A DNA stretch of 64,000 nt from JASTVH01 sp042862465 (GTDB lineage: Bacteria; Pseudomonadota; Gammaproteobacteria; Pseudomonadales; Oleiphilaceae): the NCBI GenBank assembly GCA_042862465.1, contig JASTVH010000001.1, positions 310,001 through 374,000 of the forward strand. Direction: 5' to 3'. The position numbers were made by a program, and so were the translations under genes. Below the pieces are notes generated by a model. The model ran no database searches, had not been told where the DNA came from, and saw only the letters and a list, made by a program, of their open reading frames with translations. Shown piece after piece: positions 50,571-58,932 of this stretch. Numbering within the stretch: the first letter of the stretch is position 1; each line of letters starts with the position of its first letter.

Positions 50571-51686
50571 ATGTCAGGAAATACCTTCGGAAAACTGTTT
50601 TCAGTATCGACTTTCGGGGAAAGCCACGGGCCGGCCCTGGGCTGTGTCGTAGACGGGTGTCCGCCGGGGTTGCCCCTGACGGAAGCCGATCTGCAAAAGG
50701 AGCTGGATCGCCGCAAGCCCGGGACGTCGCGTCATACCACCCAGCGCCGGGAGGCCGATGAAGTCAGGATTCTGTCCGGTGTCTTCGAGGGGGTGACCAC
50801 CGGGACACCCATCGGGTTGCTGATCGAGAATACGGATCAGCGTTCCAAGGATTATTCCAAGATCAAGGATCAGTTCCGTCCCGCCCATGCCGACTATACC
50901 TATTGGCACAAGTACGGCATTCGTGATTACCGCGGCGGTGGCCGTTCGTCTGCCCGTGAAACCGCGATGCGTGTGGCCGCCGGTGCGATTGCACGTAAAT
51001 TCCTGGAGCAGCAGCTGGGCGTTCGCATCATGGGTGGCCTGACACAGTTGGGTCCCATCGAGATCGAGGCGAAAGACTGGAGCGAAACCAACAACAATCC
51101 GTTTTTTTGCCCGGACCCCTCGCGCGTCGGGGAGCTGGAAGATTACATGGATGCGCTGCGCAAGGAGGGTAACTCCATCGGTGCGCGCATCACCGTGGTG
51201 GCCGAGGGGCTGCCGCCTGGTCTGGGTGAGCCGGTTTTCGATCGGCTGGATGCCGACCTGGCCCATGCCATGATGAGCATCAATGCGGTCAAGGGTGTGG
51301 AAATCGGCGCAGGATTCGAATCGATCATCCAGAAGGGTACCGAGCATCGTGACGAGATGACCCCGGAGGGGTTCCTCAGCAATAACGCCGGTGGTGTTCT
51401 GGGCGGTATTTCGACCGGTCAGCCTCTGGTGGTGAATATGGCCCTCAAACCCACCTCCAGTCTTCGCCTGCCAGGGCAGGGCATTGATGTGGCGGGCGAG
51501 CCGGCGGAAGTGGTGACGACCGGGCGTCATGATCCCTGTGTTGGCATCCGGGCTACGCCGATTGCCGAGGCCATGCTGGCCATCGTGCTGATGGATCACT
51601 ATCTGCGTCACCGGGCCCAAAATGCCGATGTGCGGGTGGACACCCCGGATATCGCGGCCATTCAGCGAAACAAAGCCGGGAAATAG
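50571..51686 (+). CDS. aroC: chorismate synthase
   Basis: 371 aa. Last step of the shikimate pathway: EPSP to chorismate, with reduced FMN. The family signatures GESHGPALGCVVDGCPPGLPL, RGGGRSSARETAMRVAAGAIARKFL and RHDPCVGIRATPIAEAMLAI are all present and length is normal. It follows prmB and is coupled to the MFS gene (the stop overlaps the GTG of the next gene). Its product feeds PabB and TrpE/TrpF, both represented in this window. Confidence 0.97.
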   Translation: MSGNTFGKLFSVSTFGESHGPALGCVVDGCPPGLPLTEADLQKELDRRKPGTSRHTTQRREADEVRILSGVFEGVTTGTPIGLLIENTDQRSKDYSKIKDQFRPAHADYTYWHKYGIRDYRGGGRSSARETAMRVAAGAIARKFLEQQLGVRIMGGLTQLGPIEIEAKDWSETNNNPFFCPDPSRVGELEDYMDALRKEGNSIGARITVVAEGLPPGLGEPVFDRLDADLAHAMMSINAVKGVEIGAGFESIIQKGTEHRDEMTPEGFLSNNAGGVLGGISTGQPLVVNMALKPTSSLRLPGQGIDVAGEPAEVVTTGRHDPCVGIRATPIAEAMLAIVLMDHYLRHRAQNADVRVDTPDIAAIQRNKAGK

Positions 51687-52843
51687 TGCTCAGCCCTGCC
51701 ATCCGGCTTTCCAACCTCTATTTCTGGTTTTTCGCGCTTCTGGGGGCCCTGATCCCTTACTGGTCGCTGTACCTGGAAGCGCGGGGCTTCTCCTATCTGC
51801 AAATCGCCACCCTGATGGCCATTCTCCAGGGCACCAAAATTGTGGCGCCCAACCTGTGGGGCTGGTTGGGTGACCATAGTGGCCGCCGTCTATTGCTGGT
51901 TCGGATGGGCGCCATTCTCGCGACCGCCTGCTTTCTGGGTGTTTTCCTGGAGCCCGGCCTTTTGGGCATGGTGCTGGTGGTGTTTGCGTTCAGCTTCTTC
52001 TGGAACGCCATCCTCCCGCTGTATGAAGTGATCACGCTCCACAACCTTGGCGCCGATCGTCACCGTTACAGTCAGGTGCGGTTGTGGGGGTCGATTGGAT
52101 TCATTGTGGCGGTGGGAGGCGCCGGGCTATTGCTGGAATGGGTGCCCGTGGTCAACCTGCCCTGGATTCTGATGCCGGTTTTTCTGGGTATTGTGGTGTC
52201 GGCGTTCGGGGTGCGGCACGAGCCGAACACTCGGCGGCAGCCGGAACATGGATCACTCAAGGGGATTCTCAAACAGCCGGAAGTGGTGGCGTTTTTTGCC
52301 ATGAACTTTCTGCTTCAGGCATCCCACGGGCCTTATTACACCTTTTTTAGTATCCATCTGAAATCGCTGGGGTATAACGAGGCCAGTGTCGGAGCGTTGT
52401 GGTCGTTGGGGGTGATTGCCGAGATCCTGCTGTTTCTGGTGATGCATCGGGTGCTGGGGCGGTTTACCCTGCGGCGCATCGCGTTGGTGGCGATGGCGCT
52501 AACGGTCCTGCGCTGGATTCTGATTGCCTCCTCTTCCGATGAGTTGCCGGTGCTGCTGTTTGCGCAGTTGCTGCACGCGGCGTCATTCGGGGCCATGCAT
52601 GCCATTTCGATTCATTTTATTCACAGCCATTTTGGTGTCGGTCATCAGGGGCAGGGGCAGGCGCTCTATAGCGGGCTCAGCTTTGGGGCTGGTGGGGCGA
52701 CGGGGGCCTGGCTGGCTGGGGTACTTGTGGATACGGGGGATACGTCCTGGGCATTTTGGGGAAGTGCTTCTATGGCTATGCTCGGGGTTTTTGTGATCTG
52801 GTTTGGGTTGCGGCTTCGGGCTGGGATGGAGTATGCCCGGTAG
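51686..52843 (+). CDS. MFS transporter, HcaT-like (PPP) family
   Basis: 385 aa, GTG start overlapping the aroC stop. Twelve hydrophobic segments. The short GALIPYWSLYLEARGFSYLQIATLMAI start, the motif GWLGDHSGRRLLLVRM between helices 2 and 3, and YSQVRLWGSIGFIVAVGGAG in the middle are like the 3-phenylpropionate-type MFS transporters. The substrate is not known. The gene end is rich in TGGGG/GGGG, and a large inverted-repeat element follows after the stop. Position after aroC is common in this group of bacteria. Confidence 0.87.
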   Translation: MLSPAIRLSNLYFWFFALLGALIPYWSLYLEARGFSYLQIATLMAILQGTKIVAPNLWGWLGDHSGRRLLLVRMGAILATACFLGVFLEPGLLGMVLVVFAFSFFWNAILPLYEVITLHNLGADRHRYSQVRLWGSIGFIVAVGGAGLLLEWVPVVNLPWILMPVFLGIVVSAFGVRHEPNTRRQPEHGSLKGILKQPEVVAFFAMNFLLQASHGPYYTFFSIHLKSLGYNEASVGALWSLGVIAEILLFLVMHRVLGRFTLRRIALVAMALTVLRWILIASSSDELPVLLFAQLLHAASFGAMHAISIHFIHSHFGVGHQGQGQALYSGLSFGAGGATGAWLAGVLVDTGDTSWAFWGSASMAMLGVFVIWFGLRLRAGMEYAR

Positions 52844-52848
52844 CTCTC

Positions 52849-52954
52849 GCAGCGGCAGGGGTGGTTTCTTTCGCCGCGTTGACGGGCCGTCCCTGGCCCG
52901 GCAACGCTCCCGTGACGTCCTTGTCACTGCTACAGAAACCACCCCTGCCGCTGC
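52849..52954. repeat. clover-leaf palindromic element, about 106 bp
   Basis: Outer arms of 21 bp (52849-52869 and 52934-52954; core GCAGCGGCAGGGG / CCCCTGCCGCTGC) are perfect inverted copies. The 64-nt interior contains two further stems: GCGTTG...CAACGC enclosing CGGGCC-GTCCCT-GGCCCG, and GTGAC-GTCCTT-GTCAC. Folded, it makes a three-way junction. It fills the space between the convergent MFS and LysR genes. It may be a repeat of REP or MITE type or a two-way terminator; no second copy was found in the window. Confidence 0.6.
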
Positions 52955-52986
52955 CCACGGCTCAGCTTGGCCCTAAGCTCGAGGTT

Positions 52987-53862
52987 TTATAGACCCGTCT
53001 CTATATCCCGCACTACTTCAAGAAACGCCTTGGCAGCGTTAAATGGCTGACGTCTGGCCAATCCCACGGCGCCCAGCAGCCGAACCAGACGATGCGGCAA
53101 ATCCAGGACGATGAGACTATCGTCCAGCATATTCTCCGGAAGCACCGACCAGCCCAACCCGGCCGCACACATCACCTTGATGGTTTCCAGATAATTGGTG
53201 GGCATCTGGGCCTGCAGGTTGATGCCTTCGGTCAGAAACAGGTGTGAGACCACCCGGTAGGTTTCGGTGGTGGCTGCAGGCAGGATCGCCTCATGTTGCG
53301 ACAGCACCGCTAGAGACAGCGATTTCTGGCTTGCCAGCGGATGCTCCGGGGCCACCACGAATTTCATCGGGTCCTCCCAGGCATGATGCACCTGAAACTG
53401 TTCGACGATGCGGTCGTTCAGGGTGGCGAACGCCAGTTCGGCTTCCCGTTTTTCCAGGTGCTCGAAGGCCATCTCCGATTCCATGAATCGCATCTGCAGC
53501 TGCACGCTCGGATATTGCGTCCGGAAGCGCTGGAGCCAGCGGGGCAGATGGTGCAGTCCGATATGGTGGCTGATGATGAGCGTCAGTGCGCCGCCGATAT
53601 CCTCATTCAGGTGGGCGATATCCTGCTTGGCGTTATGCACGTCATCCAGAATGCGGCGGGCGTGGGGCAGCAGGCGGTGGCCCGCATCGGTGAGTCGCAA
53701 TTGCCGAGCGCCCCGTTCGATGAGGGGATGGCCCAGTTGTTTTTCCAGTGTGGCCAGGCGTTTACTGATCGCTGGCTGCGTCAGATGCAGCGATTCGGCG
53801 GCGTGCGAAAAGGATTCGTGGTCGACAATGGCGACAAAGGCTTCAACGGCTTGCAGGTCCAT
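52987..53862 (-). CDS. LysR-type regulator divergent from leuC
   Basis: 291 aa from ATG 53862, giving the normal LysR start MDLQAVEAFVAIVDHESFSHAAESLHLTQPAISKRLATLEKQLG; earlier starts at 53880 and 53928 are possible. The HTH is at about residues 18-38 and the substrate domain from 90 on. Effector unknown. It sits divergent from leuC with 109 bp between the starts, as in Pseudomonas (PA3122-leuC). A dyad in that space is a good candidate for its site. Confidence 0.87.
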   Translation of the reverse strand: MDLQAVEAFVAIVDHESFSHAAESLHLTQPAISKRLATLEKQLGHPLIERGARQLRLTDAGHRLLPHARRILDDVHNAKQDIAHLNEDIGGALTLIISHHIGLHHLPRWLQRFRTQYPSVQLQMRFMESEMAFEHLEKREAELAFATLNDRIVEQFQVHHAWEDPMKFVVAPEHPLASQKSLSLAVLSQHEAILPAATTETYRVVSHLFLTEGINLQAQMPTNYLETIKVMCAAGLGWSVLPENMLDDSLIVLDLPHRLVRLLGAVGLARRQPFNAAKAFLEVVRDIETGL

Positions 53863-53894
53863 TCTTTGGTATTCCTTCATGGAATTTAAAACAT

Positions 53895-53918
53895 GAATAA
53901 CATGAATTGCTGTTATTC
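53895..53918. promoter_or_regulatory. candidate LysR operator before leuC
   Basis: GAATAAC (53895-53901) and GTTATTC (53912-53918) are perfect 7-bp arms with a 10-nt spacer, which holds a T-N11-A-type pattern expected of LysR sites. It overlaps the leuC -35 box, so binding could repress or activate leuC and the divergent lysR. Confidence 0.45.
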
Positions 53919-53936
53919 GGCCAGCCACCGTAAAAT
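53907..53936 (+). promoter_or_regulatory. candidate leuC promoter
   Basis: TTGCTG (53907-53912) and TAAAAT (53931-53936) with an 18-bp spacer, 36 bp before the leuC start. GGGAGG ribosome-binding site precedes the ATG. Confidence 0.45.
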
Positions 53937-53971
53937 GGAATCACCTGATAAGAGAGAGCCGGGAGGATTCC

Positions 53972-55399
53972 ATGGCAGGTAAAACGTTATACGACAAACT
54001 CTGGGACGCCCATTTGGTCACCGAGCGGGCAGACGGTTCGGCGCTGATTTACATCGACCGTCAGTTGCTGCACGAAGTGACGTCACCGCAGGCCTTTGAA
54101 GGGCTGCGCCTGGCGGGCCGCAAGCCCTGGCGGGTGGACGCCAATCTGGCGACCCCGGATCACAACGTTCCCACCACGGGCCGTGACCGCGGCGTGGCCG
54201 GCATCGAGGATCCGGTGTCCAAGGTGCAGGTGGAAACCCTCGACCGCAACTGCGACGAGTTCGGCATCCTGGAGTTCAAGATGCAGGACATGCGTCAGGG
54301 GATCGTTCACGTCATCGGGCCTGAGCAGGGCGCGACCCTGCCGGGCATGACCATCGTCTGCGGGGATTCCCACACCTCCACCCACGGCGCGTTCGGGGCC
54401 CTGGCCCATGGCATCGGCACCTCCGAGGTGGAGCATGTGCTGGCCACCCAGACCCTGATCCAGAAGAAGATGAAGAACATGCTGGTGCAGGTGAACGGCC
54501 AGTTGAAGCCGGGTGTGACCGCCAAGGACATCATCCTGGCGGTGATCGGTCGGATTGGCACTGCCGGCGGTACAGGCTGCGCCATCGAGTTTGCCGGTGA
54601 GGCGATTCGCGGTTTGTCGATGGAAGGACGCATGACCATCTGCAACATGGCGATTGAAGCCGGCGCCCGGGCGGGCATGGTGGCGGTGGATGACACCACC
54701 ATCGATTACGTCAAAGGCCGTCCTTATGCGCCCAAGGGTGAGATGTGGGACAAGGCCGTTGCCGCCTGGAAAGAGTTGCACAGCGATCCGGATGCTGAGT
54801 TCGACAAGGTGGTGGAACTGGATGGCGCCGAGATTGAGCCGCAGGTCAGCTGGGGGACGTCTCCGGAGATGGTGGCCAACGTCAGTGCGCAGGTGCCGGA
54901 CCCGGCGGAAGAGGCCGATCCGATCAAGCGCGAAGGCATGGAGCGGGCGCTCAAGTATATGGGGCTGACCCCGAAAATGCCGATTGCGGATATCAAGTTG
55001 GACCGCGTGTTTATCGGCTCCTGCACCAACTCGCGCATCGAAGACTTGCGTGAGGCGGCGGCGGTGGTCAAGGGCCGCAAGGTGTCGGCGAGTCTCAAGC
55101 AGGCGATGGTGGTGCCCGGTTCCGGTCTGGTCAAGAAGCAGGCTGAAGAGGAAGGTCTGGACAAGGTCTTTCTGGAAGCCGGTCTGGAATGGCGCGATCC
55201 GGGCTGTTCCATGTGCCTGGCCATGAACGCGGATAAGTTGGGGCAGGGCGAGCACTGTGCCTCCACGTCCAACCGCAATTTCGAGGGGCGTCAGGGCTTT
55301 GGCGGGCGCACCCACCTGGTGAGTCCGGCCATGGCCGCGGCGGCCGCGATCGCCGGGCATTTCGTCGATGTCCGTGAATTTGTCAAAGAGGAGGCCTGA
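53972..55399 (+). CDS. leuC: 3-isopropylmalate dehydratase large subunit
   Basis: 475 aa. Aconitase-type hydro-lyase that turns 2-isopropylmalate into 3-isopropylmalate in leucine synthesis, as a heterodimer with LeuD. The iron-sulfur cluster cysteines are in FIGSCTNSRIEDL and DPGCSMCLAMN; VCGDSHTSTHGAFGALAHGIGTSEVEHVLATQT is the substrate loop. Normal length. ATG 53972 after GGGAGG. leuD starts 2 bp after the stop. Confidence 0.97.
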   Translation: MAGKTLYDKLWDAHLVTERADGSALIYIDRQLLHEVTSPQAFEGLRLAGRKPWRVDANLATPDHNVPTTGRDRGVAGIEDPVSKVQVETLDRNCDEFGILEFKMQDMRQGIVHVIGPEQGATLPGMTIVCGDSHTSTHGAFGALAHGIGTSEVEHVLATQTLIQKKMKNMLVQVNGQLKPGVTAKDIILAVIGRIGTAGGTGCAIEFAGEAIRGLSMEGRMTICNMAIEAGARAGMVAVDDTTIDYVKGRPYAPKGEMWDKAVAAWKELHSDPDAEFDKVVELDGAEIEPQVSWGTSPEMVANVSAQVPDPAEEADPIKREGMERALKYMGLTPKMPIADIKLDRVFIGSCTNSRIEDLREAAAVVKGRKVSASLKQAMVVPGSGLVKKQAEEEGLDKVFLEAGLEWRDPGCSMCLAMNADKLGQGEHCASTSNRNFEGRQGFGGRTHLVSPAMAAAAAIAGHFVDVREFVKEEA

Positions 55400-55401
55400 G
55401 C

Positions 55402-56049
55402 ATGCGAGCATTTACTCAACATACCGGCGTGGTCGCGCCCCTGGATCGGGCGAATGTCGATACCGACATGATCATTCCCAAGCAGTTTCTGAAATCGATC
55501 AAGCGTACCGGCTTTGGCCCCAACCTGTTTGACGAGTTGCGCTACCTGGATGAAGGCAAGCCGGATCAGGACAGTTCCCAGCGTCCGGTCAATCCGGATT
55601 TCATCCTCAACCAGGAGGCCTATAAAGAGGCGAGTGTGCTGTTGGCGCGCCGCAACTTTGGCTGCGGTTCCAGCCGTGAGCACGCGCCCTGGGCGTTGGA
55701 GGATTTCGGTTTTCGGGTGATCATTGCCCCGAGCTTTGCCGATATCTTCTATAACAACTGCTTTAAGAATGGCCTGTTACCCATTGTTCTGGAAGAGGAA
55801 CAGGTGGATGAGCTGTTCCGCCAGGCGGCCGAGAAACCCGGTTTTGAGCTGACGGTGGACCTGGAGGCCCAGGAAGTCCGGTTGCCCGATGGCACGGTCT
55901 ACAGCTTCGAGGTGGACGGGTTCCGCAAGCATTGCCTGCTCAATGGTCTGGACGATATTGGCGTGACCCTTGAGAGCGACGATGCCATCAAGGCCTATGA
56001 AGAGAAGCGCAAGCAGGAAGCGCCCTGGCTGTTTGGCAAGCTGCAGTAA
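55402..56049 (+). CDS. leuD: 3-isopropylmalate dehydratase small subunit
   Basis: 215 aa, ATG after GAGGAGG. MRAFTQHTGVVAPLDRANVDTDMIIPKQFLK is the LeuD start; RNFGCGSSREHAPWALEDFG is the swivel-domain substrate loop and FADIFYNNCFKNGLLPI follows. Forms the active dehydratase with LeuC. leuB follows only after about 250 bp filled by two inverted repeats, so the two halves of the pathway may be transcribed separately. Confidence 0.96.
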   Translation: MRAFTQHTGVVAPLDRANVDTDMIIPKQFLKSIKRTGFGPNLFDELRYLDEGKPDQDSSQRPVNPDFILNQEAYKEASVLLARRNFGCGSSREHAPWALEDFGFRVIIAPSFADIFYNNCFKNGLLPIVLEEEQVDELFRQAAEKPGFELTVDLEAQEVRLPDGTVYSFEVDGFRKHCLLNGLDDIGVTLESDDAIKAYEEKRKQEAPWLFGKLQ

Positions 56050-56082
56050 CAGATATTGAAATCAAACACTCCGCCCTGACCC

Positions 56083-56150
56083 CGTCATCCCCGCGAAGGC
56101 GGGGATCCACGGCGGTTTGCATCAAAGCGCCCGCCTTCGCGGGCATGACG
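56083..56150. repeat. interspersed palindromic repeat (GTCATCCCCGCG type)
   Basis: CGTCATCCCCGCGAAGGCGGG (56083-56103, one base cut here from a 21-bp arm) is met in inverted form at 56130-56150 with one mismatch. The interior is about 26 nt (GATCCACGGCGG etc.). This repeat family, starting GTCATCCCCGCGAAGG, is widespread between genes in proteobacteria. Confidence 0.8.
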
Positions 56151-56184
56151 ATGGGAAGAACAATCTGGTTTGGCGCGTTCGCCG

Positions 56185-56262
56185 GTAGGTTGGGCTGACG
56201 AAGGAAGCCCAACACGGTTGTGGCAGGCCAATTGTTGGGCTTCCTTCGTCAGCCCAACCTAC
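56185..56262. repeat. 30-bp perfect inverted repeat (GTAGGTTGGGCTG type)
   Basis: The arms 56185-56214 and 56233-56262 are exact inverted copies (ends GTAGGTTGGGCTGACGAAGG / CCTTCGTCAGCCCAACCTAC) with an 18-nt spacer. A member of a repeat type starting GTAGGTTGGGCT that is known from many bacteria. It ends 37 bp before the leuB start and could fold into a stable RNA hairpin in the leuB leader. Confidence 0.8.
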
Positions 56263-56299
56263 GGCGGGCGCAATTGGATACGCTATAAAGGAATCATTC

Positions 56300-57382
56300 A
56301 TGTCTGGAAAAATTCTACTCCTACCTGGCGACGGCATTGGCCCCGAAATCGTCGCCGAAGCCCGCAAGGTGCTCGAAGTCGTCAACGAGCGCTGCAGCCT
56401 GGGGCTCGAACTGGAAGAAGCCCTGGTCGGCGGCGCCGCCATCGAAGCGACCGGTGAGCCGCTGCCGGAAGGCACTCTGGAAAAGGCCAAAGAAGCGGAT
56501 GCCATCCTCCTGGGCGCCGTTGGTGGTCCCCAGTGGGATCATCTGGAGATGGCCAAGCGCCCGGAAAAGGGGCTGCTGGGGCTGCGTTCCAACCTGCAGC
56601 TGTTCGGCAATCTCCGTCCGGCCATTCTTTACCCGCAGTTGGCGGAAGCCTCCAGCCTCAAGCCGGAAGTGGTCAGCGGCCTGGATATCCTGATCGTCCG
56701 TGAGCTGACCGGCGGTATCTATTTCGGCCAGCCTCGTGGCGTGCGCGAGCTGGAAAACGGCGAGCGCCAGGGTTACAACACCTACGTTTACAGTGAATCC
56801 GAGATCCGTCGCATCGGTAAAGTGGCGTTCGAAGCGGCCCGGCAGCGCAACGGCAAGCTGTGCTCCGTGGACAAGGCCAATGTGCTGGAAGTGACTGTTC
56901 TGTGGCGGGAAATCATGGAAGAGCTGGCCAAGGACTACCCCGATGTCGAGCTCAGCCACATGTATGTGGATAACGCCGCCATGCAGCTGGTTCGCGCACC
57001 CAAGCAGTTCGACGTGATTGTGACCGGCAACATGTTTGGTGATATTCTGTCTGACGAAGCTGCGATGCTGACCGGCTCCATTGGCATGTTGCCCTCGGCT
57101 TCCCTGAACGAACAGAAGCAGGGAATGTACGAGCCCTGCCACGGTTCCGCGCCTGATATCGCCGGCCAGGGCGTTGCCAACCCATTGGCAACCATTCTGT
57201 CGGCGGCGATGATGCTCCGCTACAGTTTACAGGCCGAGCAGGCGGCCGCCGCCATCGAGGCTGCGGTGAGCAGTGTGCTGGATGACGGCCTGCGTACGCC
57301 GGACATCCATTTCGAGGGCACCCGCAAGGTAGGCACGCGGGAGATGGGCGAAGCCGTCCTCGCAGCGCTCAAGGCCCAATAA
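56300..57382 (+). CDS. leuB: 3-isopropylmalate dehydrogenase
   Basis: 360 aa. MSGKILLLPGDGIGPEIVAEARKVL, NAAMQLVRAPKQFDVIVTGNMFGDILSDEAAMLTGSIGMLPSAS and EPCHGSAPDIAGQGVANPLATILSAAMMLRYS are family hallmarks. Oxidative decarboxylation of 3-isopropylmalate with NAD. ATG after AAAGGAATCATTC. asd follows after 80 bp that hold small imperfect hairpins (ACTCGC/GCGAGT). Confidence 0.97.
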   Translation: MSGKILLLPGDGIGPEIVAEARKVLEVVNERCSLGLELEEALVGGAAIEATGEPLPEGTLEKAKEADAILLGAVGGPQWDHLEMAKRPEKGLLGLRSNLQLFGNLRPAILYPQLAEASSLKPEVVSGLDILIVRELTGGIYFGQPRGVRELENGERQGYNTYVYSESEIRRIGKVAFEAARQRNGKLCSVDKANVLEVTVLWREIMEELAKDYPDVELSHMYVDNAAMQLVRAPKQFDVIVTGNMFGDILSDEAAMLTGSIGMLPSASLNEQKQGMYEPCHGSAPDIAGQGVANPLATILSAAMMLRYSLQAEQAAAAIEAAVSSVLDDGLRTPDIHFEGTRKVGTREMGEAVLAALKAQ

Positions 57383-57462
57383 ACTCGCAACACGCGAGTT
57401 GGGAAAACTCATCCGTCTCGCACGATGCGGGACGGCACAAAACGAGGTTCAAAGGTCGCAAC

Positions 57463-58578
57463 ATGAAGCGAGTTGGACTTGTAGGATGGCGTGGCATGGT
57501 GGGCTCGGTCCTCATGCAGCGCATGCGTGAAGAAAACGATTTCGCCGATATCGAACCGGTATTCTTCTCCACCTCCCAGGCCGGTCAGCCGGCACCGGAT
57601 GTGGGTAAGGACGTCCCTGCGCTGCAGGATGCCAACGATATCGAAGCCCTCAAAGGCATGGATGTCATCGTGACCTGCCAGGGCGGCGACTACACCAAGG
57701 CGGTCTATGAAGACCTGCGCAAGAGCGGCTGGGACGGTTACTGGATTGACGCCGCCTCGACCCTGCGCATGGCCGACAACAGCGTCATTGTTCTGGATCC
57801 GGTTAACCGCAAGGTGATCGATCAGGCTCTGGCCGATGGCAAGAAGGACTTCATCGGTGGCAACTGCACCGTCAGCCTGATGCTGATGGGTATGGGCGCA
57901 CTGCTGGAGAAGGATCTGGTGGAATGGATCAGCCCCATGACCTACCAGGCTGCCTCCGGTTCCGGTGCCAAGCACATGCGAGAGCTGATCAATCAGATGG
58001 GCTATCTGCATGCCAGCGCCAAGGAACTGCTGGATGATCCGGCTTCTGCAATCCTGGAGATCGACCGCAAGATTTCCGAGGCGATGCGCTCTTCGGAGTA
58101 TCCGGTAGACCAGTTTGGAGTACCGCTGGGCGGCTCCCTGATTCCGTTTATCGATACGCCGCTGGAGAATGGCCAGAGCCGTGAGGAATGGAAGGCGCAA
58201 TCCGAGACCAACAAGATTCTCGGTCGCTCCGACAATCCGGTTCCGATCGATGGCATCTGTGTCCGCATCGGTGCCATGCGCAGCCACAGCCAGGCGCTGA
58301 CCATCAAGCTGCGCAAGGATATCCCGGTGAAGGATATCGAAGGCATCCTGGCGGAAAGCAACGAGTGGGCGAGCGTGGTGCCGAACGAGAAAGAAGCCAC
58401 CATGCGCGATCTGACGCCGGCGAAAGTGACTGGCACGCTGAATGTCCCGGTTGGCCGTATTCGCAAACTGAATATGGGCCCGGAGTACATCTCCGCGTTT
58501 ACCGTCGGTGACCAGCTGCTGTGGGGTGCTGCCGAGCCCCTGCGTCGCATGCTGCGGATCCTGCAGGAAAACGCCTGA
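57463..58578 (+). CDS. asd: aspartate-semialdehyde dehydrogenase
   Basis: 371 aa. Makes aspartate semialdehyde for lysine, methionine, threonine and diaminopimelate synthesis. KRVGLVGWRGMVGSVLMQRMREENDF is the NADP-binding start of the gammaproteobacterial long form; the catalytic Cys is in GGNCTVSLMLMGMGALLEK, and the His in RIGAMRSHSQALTIKL. Normal length. A strong terminator follows, so leuB-asd or asd alone ends there. The order leuB-asd-fimV is as in Pseudomonas. Confidence 0.97.
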   Translation: MKRVGLVGWRGMVGSVLMQRMREENDFADIEPVFFSTSQAGQPAPDVGKDVPALQDANDIEALKGMDVIVTCQGGDYTKAVYEDLRKSGWDGYWIDAASTLRMADNSVIVLDPVNRKVIDQALADGKKDFIGGNCTVSLMLMGMGALLEKDLVEWISPMTYQAASGSGAKHMRELINQMGYLHASAKELLDDPASAILEIDRKISEAMRSSEYPVDQFGVPLGGSLIPFIDTPLENGQSREEWKAQSETNKILGRSDNPVPIDGICVRIGAMRSHSQALTIKLRKDIPVKDIEGILAESNEWASVVPNEKEATMRDLTPAKVTGTLNVPVGRIRKLNMGPEYISAFTVGDQLLWGAAEPLRRMLRILQENA

Positions 58579-58611
58579 GCTGGCGAATGACCTGAACAGG
58601 TCTATCTTTAT

Positions 58612-58652
58612 GGGGGCGGCTGTCCAGTGTGACAGCCGCCCCCATTTTATTT
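58612..58652 (+). terminator. intrinsic terminator of asd
   Basis: GGGGGCGGCTGTC (58612-58624) and GACAGCCGCCCCC (58631-58643) form a perfect 13-bp stem with a 6-nt loop, followed by ATTTTATTT. 33 bp after the asd stop. Confidence 0.92.
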
Positions 58653-58932
58653 GAGCGCAAATAATAGGGTTCGCAATACACCAGTGTGGACATAACGCAC
58701 AGAGCCCCAATACCGGGAAGACGTCCGAAAGCTTCCAATGGCACACCGGTCTGTGAAATGCTCGCCCCGTGAGCCAATTCAAATGTCGATTTATTGCTAA
58801 AACAGGGTTTATAAACAATACTTGCGCTTAACTCCATAAATCCAAGCAATTTCTCAGGTTAAGCGGTCAACCTCACTCCAAATCTGGATGAGTGGCACGC
58901 TGAATCGTAACGGAGACTGGTAAGGAAAAAGC
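58653..58932. other. spacer of about 280 bp upstream of fimV
   Basis: No gene seen. It should contain the fimV promoter; the run near 58790-58830 (TTGCTAAAACAGGG and TATAAACAATACTTG) offers possible boxes, but I do not settle on one. A long minus-strand frame over this region is a shadow of asd. Confidence 0.4.

Noticed and set aside
54083..55411. 442-codon minus-strand frame over leuC
   Set aside because: Shadow of leuC; sense strand holds the iron-sulfur cysteines and family motifs.
57409..58818. 469-codon minus-strand frame over asd
   Set aside because: Shadow of asd that even runs through the asd terminator; no domain.
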